Assembly: GCF_050624435.1 (NCBI RefSeq)
Contig: NC_134542.1
Coordinates: 13,971,497-14,035,496 of the forward strand
Length of the DNA stretch: 64,000 nt
Source of the DNA: Tenrec ecaudatus
Lineage: Eukaryota > Chordata > Mammalia > Afrosoricida > Tenrecidae
Direction: 5' to 3'
The position numbers and the translations under genes were made by a program. Under the pieces are notes generated by a model. The model was not told the origin of the DNA, searched no databases, and worked only from the letters and a program-made list of their open reading frames with translations. Below, piece after piece: positions 59,643-64,000 of this stretch; the first letter of the stretch is position 1, and each line of letters starts with the position of its first letter.

Positions 59643-60985
59643 GAAACCTTAAAAAATTTTATTGGGGCTTCTTACAACTCATATGTCCATATATCAATCA
59701 TATCCAGCATATTTGTACAAATATTGCCATAGTTCTTTTCAATACATTTACTTTCAATTGAGCCCTTGAAATCAGCTCCTCTTTTTTGTCCCCCTCAACC
59801 TTTTTGGGCCCTTGATAGATTATAGATTGTTATTAATTTTCAAGTCTCATACTGACCACTATTACCCTCCCCTTCTGGTTTCTGATGTTTATCCCCCTGG
59901 ATGGGGTTGTATGGTTATGTGCCATTCCTTGTGATTGATATCCCCTCTCTCCAAACCTCCTTCCCCTTCCCCTACCCTTTTTGTGTTGCTATTCACATTC
60001 CTGTTCCTGGGTTCCGTGTGTCTGATTTTTATCTCTTACCTATGCCTATGTACATGCTCCTGTCTAGTCCAGTGTGGGAAGCAGTTCAGGGGTCATGATA
60101 GTGGGGGCGAGGAGGCCTCAAGGGATCAGAGTTACATTGTGTGATCCATTGGTAGTCTATGGCACCCTGATTAACCCATCTTCTCCCTGCAACCCCTCTG
60201 TGGGGGGGTGTTCCATTGTCCACAGGTGGGCTTTGGGTCTCCACTCCAACCCCCACCCCCATTCTCACCAATGAATTTTTGTTTGTTTGTTTGTTTGTTG
60301 TGAATCTTCTGCTGCCTGCTGCCTGGTCTCGACACCTCACGATCTCACCGGCTGGTGTGCTTCTCCCATGTGGCCTTGTTGCTTCACTTTTGGAAGGCCG
60401 CTTGTTTAACTTCCAGTCTTTAAGACCCCAAATGCTATATCTTTTAATAGCTGAGCACCAACCTCTGTCTTCACCATATCTGCTTATGCACCCATTTTGT
60501 CTTCAGCGATCACGTGTGCAGGGGGTGGGGGAAGGGGAGGTGAGCATCACAGAATGCTAATTTGTTAGAGCAAAGTGTTCTTATATTGAGGGAAGTTAAG
60601 AGCTGAGGACCAAGGCCCATCTACAGCCTCAGTTTATTGCCTTATAAATATATGTACATAGGCCAATACCACAATTGTTATGAATTAATGTATTACATAA
60701 GTACCCTCTGCTGTCAATCTCCCTATCTATACCTTTGCTTCCTAGAGCTTACCTCAGTTTCATTTTGCCTCCTCCAACCCCACCATCATTTTCCCCCTTC
60801 TTCCATCTTTTAGTACTTCCTCTCACTAGCTGGATTGGTGTTGCTCTAATACTCACAGGGTCTCTTCAGCTTTCTAGATGTTGGTTTCGATTCCCTGGTT
60901 GTTCCCCTGTCCATGACTCTGGCTGCTCACCACACCCTTCTCCCTGCCTCCTCCTTCTTAGACCTTCCAGGGCCATTGACTTAGT
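59643..60985 (-). mobile_element. L1-type 3' end, older subfamily
   Basis: Antisense copy from AATTTTATTGGGGCTTCTTA through CAGGGGTCATGATAGTGGGG to about 60985. More diverged than the others, with the internal segment once (60290-60510) and a (TTTG)n run at 60281. Confidence 0.8.
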
Positions 60986-61577
60986 TTCTTCAGCAACGTT
61001 TTAATTGATAGAGAGTAAGGAAGAGGTACATATTGTCTGTTTATTAATATCCCCCGCAGTCAAATATTAAAGGATGGATAAGGCCAACTTCTGGAAACTT
61101 GAAAGAATTTGCTTTGAAGAACCACAATTTTATTTTAATGTCTCATCTCCACTGCGATGTTGTTCCTGACTCCGAGAAACCCTCTACATAGCCAAGTGAG
61201 ATCACTCTGTGCCAAACCCAGGATTGGAAATAACCTGGACAATTGTGATCCAAAAGGTGTTCATAGTTGGCCTCTGTCCTACTTTGACTTTCCAGAAGAC
61301 AAATTCAGCGGTTTACAAGACTTACCAGCAGGGGGTGCCACTTCCTTAAATTTCCTTATTTTTAATTCTTTGATTGTTGAAGTGTCTGAGTGAGCGGTTA
61401 AATCTAAAACTTGTTATTTGTCTTGCTGTTGCTAATTGCATTTAAATTGATTTCAACCCAGACCATACATATGTACAGAATAGACCAGTTTAATAGGGCT
61501 TTCATGCAGGGAATGTAAGTTTATGGAATAATGTAGGTTACTTTGTCATGGCCTTCAGTATGAATTACATTTTGATT
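60986..61577. other. Unassigned sequence
   Basis: No recognised feature. Confidence 0.4.
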
Positions 61578-61700
61578 TAAAGAAAACAAAAATCCTCACA
61601 ACTGGGCCAAAAAGCAACATCATAATAAATGGGGAAAATCTTGACGCTATCAAGGATTTCATTTCTCGTGCCCACAGTCAGCAGCCATAGAAGGAGCTCC
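61578..61700 (+). mobile_element. RTE LINE fragment
   Basis: AAGAAAACAAAAATCCTCACAAC, ATCATAATAAATGGGGAAAA, TCAAGGATTTCATTTC. Equivalent to 20520-20600. The stretch 61701-62169 has no assignment. Confidence 0.75.
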
Positions 61701-62169
61701 TTGTGGTACTTTTTTTTAATACTTAAAATGATCACTAGGTAGTGAGCCCGGTATTAAATTATTTGAGCCCTACTACTGGATGGAGGCAATCTTCTTTCCA
61801 AGGCACTCTGCCTGAGGGAAAGATTATCTACATCCTAGATTAATGATCAGAAAAATAAAACCAACGAAGGCTAAGTCGATTTGGGAACCCCACCAATGGA
61901 TGTGGACTGTCACTGCCATCCATATCCTTTTGCAGACCAGCGTGCTCAAGACGGAAACTCTAATACACGTATGTGAAGTATAGGTCAATGTAACTATAAA
62001 ATTTAAAAATAAAATAAAGAAGTCAAATGACCTCTTACATCTGCTGCAAATGGCCTCTTTCATTAAAAAATATTTTAAATTTCACTTGGAGGACTGAGCT
62101 GCACCTCACCCAAGCCCTGGGACCTCTGCATGCAGAAGCCGGACAAGAAAGACTGAAGACAAATGCATG

Positions 62170-62334
62170 CAGTTGCATGATGGTGACGCCCAAGAATATT
62201 TAAGGTGCCCCGGGCTGTCAAAGACCTGTACAGCTCTATGGTGAAGGAAGTGCAGCCGGAATACTCCTCAGAAGGGAGGTTTATGAGGCTTTCTTACATA
62301 TTGAGAACATGTTATCACTACGGAAACGAGCCCA
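62170..62334 (+). mobile_element. RTE C-terminal fragment
   Basis: AAGGAAGTGCAGCCGGAATACTCCTCAGAAG resembles 20880-20910, followed by TTCTTACATATTGAGAACATG. Confidence 0.7.
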
Positions 62335-62735
62335 GGTAGTGACGTGGAGCGGCCTTGGGCTACTAGCCACAAAGCCAGCAATTGGAAGCCACCAGCTGCT
62401 CCAAGGGAGAAAGGCGAGGCTTCCTACTGCCAAAAATAATTAGAAAAGAGTTCTCATCATCATTGAGTCAATGCTGACTCCTAGTGACTCCACAGGACAG
62501 GGCCAAACTGCCCCTGTGAGTTTCTGAAGCTGTCACTATTTACGACAATAGAACACTCCATCTTTCTCCCAAGGAGGGACTGGTGATTTTGAACTGTGGA
62601 CCTTAAAGATCAGAGGCGAATGCTTAACCACTATGCCACCAGTGTTAGTCTCAGAAGCCACAGGGTTGGAATGGACAGTGTGTTTGGTTTGGGTATGGGT
62701 ATAAGAATTGACTTGTCGACACCTAACACTGACAT
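62335..62735 (+). mobile_element. AfroSINE interrupted by another AfroSINE
   Basis: Forward head and middle at 62335-62440 (CCAGCTGCTCCAAGGGAGAAAGG) resume at 62646 (GTTAGTCTCAGAAGCCACAGG) and end GACTTGTCGACACCTAAC. The RTE-derived tail is visible. Confidence 0.75.
62441..62645 (-). mobile_element. AfroSINE nested in AfroSINE
   Basis: Reverse copy: ATCATTGAGTCAATGCTGACTCC, TGACTCCACAGGACAGGG, CCATCTTTCTCCCAAGG, CTTAACCACTATGCCACC. Confidence 0.8.
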
Positions 62736-62739
62736 CTCT

Positions 62740-64000
62740 GGTCATGGCCTTAGATTGGCTGTGATTCTCATCAGATGGTATCATAGCTTTCATGCGCACC
62801 TGTTCTAGTCAATGCCAAGAGGATCTACCCCAGGCAACCACTAGTCAATGCCCATCTCTGTCCACAAGAGGGGAGGGGACAATCATGAGTGGGCTCATAG
62901 AAATGCAATACCTTTCACGGAAACCTTCACAACAAACAGTCGACACATTTATTTCCTCTAAATCAAGACTATTTAGGTTTTCTTATTATGGATTTTGGCA
63001 CTGTTTAAAGGAGAAAGTCTACCAACTTCATCAATTATGTATTTTACCTGCAGAATAAATCCAGCCCCTAACGTTCAGTTAGCTGATTAACATAATCGTT
63101 ACAAGGCTTTTGCATGGGCTACCCTTTCCTACTGATGTTCGTTGAGGTTGTCAGTCGACTGATTGCTCTCCTGAGGGATTCAGTCTATTTGTTCCTGGCA
63201 GGTCCACGCACCTGTGCCTGTGTGAGCAGACTTTCAGGGAGGAGGCTCTTTGCTGGAGATTGCATCATCTACATGCCTAGACTAGTGACCCAGCTGTCAT
63301 ATTCCTCTCCGACTCACCACACAGGGCTTTAGTAGGTGCCTACAGCTCCACACTCTTCAGCTGGTTGGGCTGTGGCATCCCGAATGGAAAGGACTAGAAC
63401 TAACTTGGCTTTCAGAGCCAGTTCCAAGTAAGTTCCTACCCATCTTCCCTCCACCACACCCCTTTCCTGAGCTGGGACCTGTTTCAGTCCTTTCACTGTA
63501 AAGTGCAGAAACTTGCAGCCCAGGACTCAGAAATGCAGGCTGCAGGCCTGCTGGCATTATGCAACTATAACAACTGAATCTCTATGTTCCTGAATCTTTC
63601 AGAGGCCTCAATGAAGCTTTCTTAGCGGTTCTCCATTGGATACATTACTTTCCACCAATGCCATTTCTTCTTTTTCCCCCCTATCGTTTCTTTCTTTTAA
63701 GTCAGCCTTTCTTCCATTCTGGTCATAATAAAACACCCAGGAGGCCCTCGACATAATAAGGTAGCAATTTACAACCTTAGAGATTAGATTCTAGGATTCT
63801 ACTTCAAAATACATCGCTCAACATTACTTCATTCCACCACAGATATACTGAATTTAGATATCAATATTTCTAGAAAGCTCACTAGGAAATTCTGGTAGAC
63901 CATCAGGTCGGAGAACTACTAAAGGAGGGAATCGATTCAAGAGGAAGACATACCCTGGAAAGTGAAGGTCTAAGGAGAAGGAGGCAAAGGGAACTCCACA
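62740..64000. other. Unassigned sequence to the window end
   Basis: No repeat, gene or RNA recognised. Less A+T-rich between 63180 and 63560. Confidence 0.4.

Overview
This is a stretch of mammalian nuclear DNA with no protein-coding gene, tRNA or rRNA gene that I can support. It is A+T-rich, every long reading frame is broken, and most of it is retrotransposon debris. The repeat set points to Afrotheria and most likely a tenrec. The evidence is: BovB-clade RTE LINEs, AfroSINE copies that share the RTE 3' tail, a very abundant L1-type 3'-end family ending in AATAAAATGATT, and one SPIN-like hAT element with a perfect 8-bp target duplication. SPIN is known from only a few mammal lineages, tenrec among them. 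Repeat names come from remembered family sequence, not from a search.

Layout. 1-9.3 kb: minus-strand RTE copies, cut by an L1 (320-1420) and LTRs (3288-3750, 6892-7477), then the SPIN-like element (8602-8790). 9.4-17.6 kb: L1 3' ends, an LTR, an RTE fragment and two long quiet stretches. 17.6-21.8 kb: plus-strand RTE with endonuclease and reverse-transcriptase C-terminal pieces and two LTRs. 21.8-30 kb: mostly unassigned, with a likely HAL1/L1 ORF1 remnant (25.6-26.8 kb) and two LTRs. 30.4-31.9 kb: an L1-type copy. 33.2-34.3 kb: an unidentified retrocopy-like block. 35.1-39.0 kb: an RTE copy carrying five younger insertions. 39.0-45.8 kb: a duplicated block, an L1-type element holding an RPL37 processed pseudogene, and a twin-primed L1 with an inverted 5' end. 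46.2-48.2 kb: a microsatellite and an LTR split by a Tigger-like DNA transposon. 48.2-54.4 kb: RTE pieces and an LTR split by an L1. 54.4-64 kb: a 22-bp minisatellite that grew inside an RTE tail, an RTE reverse-transcriptase fragment, another L1 end, and a SINE-in-SINE nest.

Three pairs of sequences not explained by known repeats recur in the same orientation: A at about 4.3-5.9 and 39.0-42.7 kb, B at 22.7-23.6 and 51.6-52.4 kb, C at 45.2-45.8 and 55.3-55.9 kb. They suggest old segmental duplication, or an unnamed repeat family. The nesting gives relative ages: RTE is oldest, the LTR family and L1 ends landed in it, and the Tigger-like element and one L1 landed in LTRs. The genes do not work together in any pathway; the interest lies in the transposition history.
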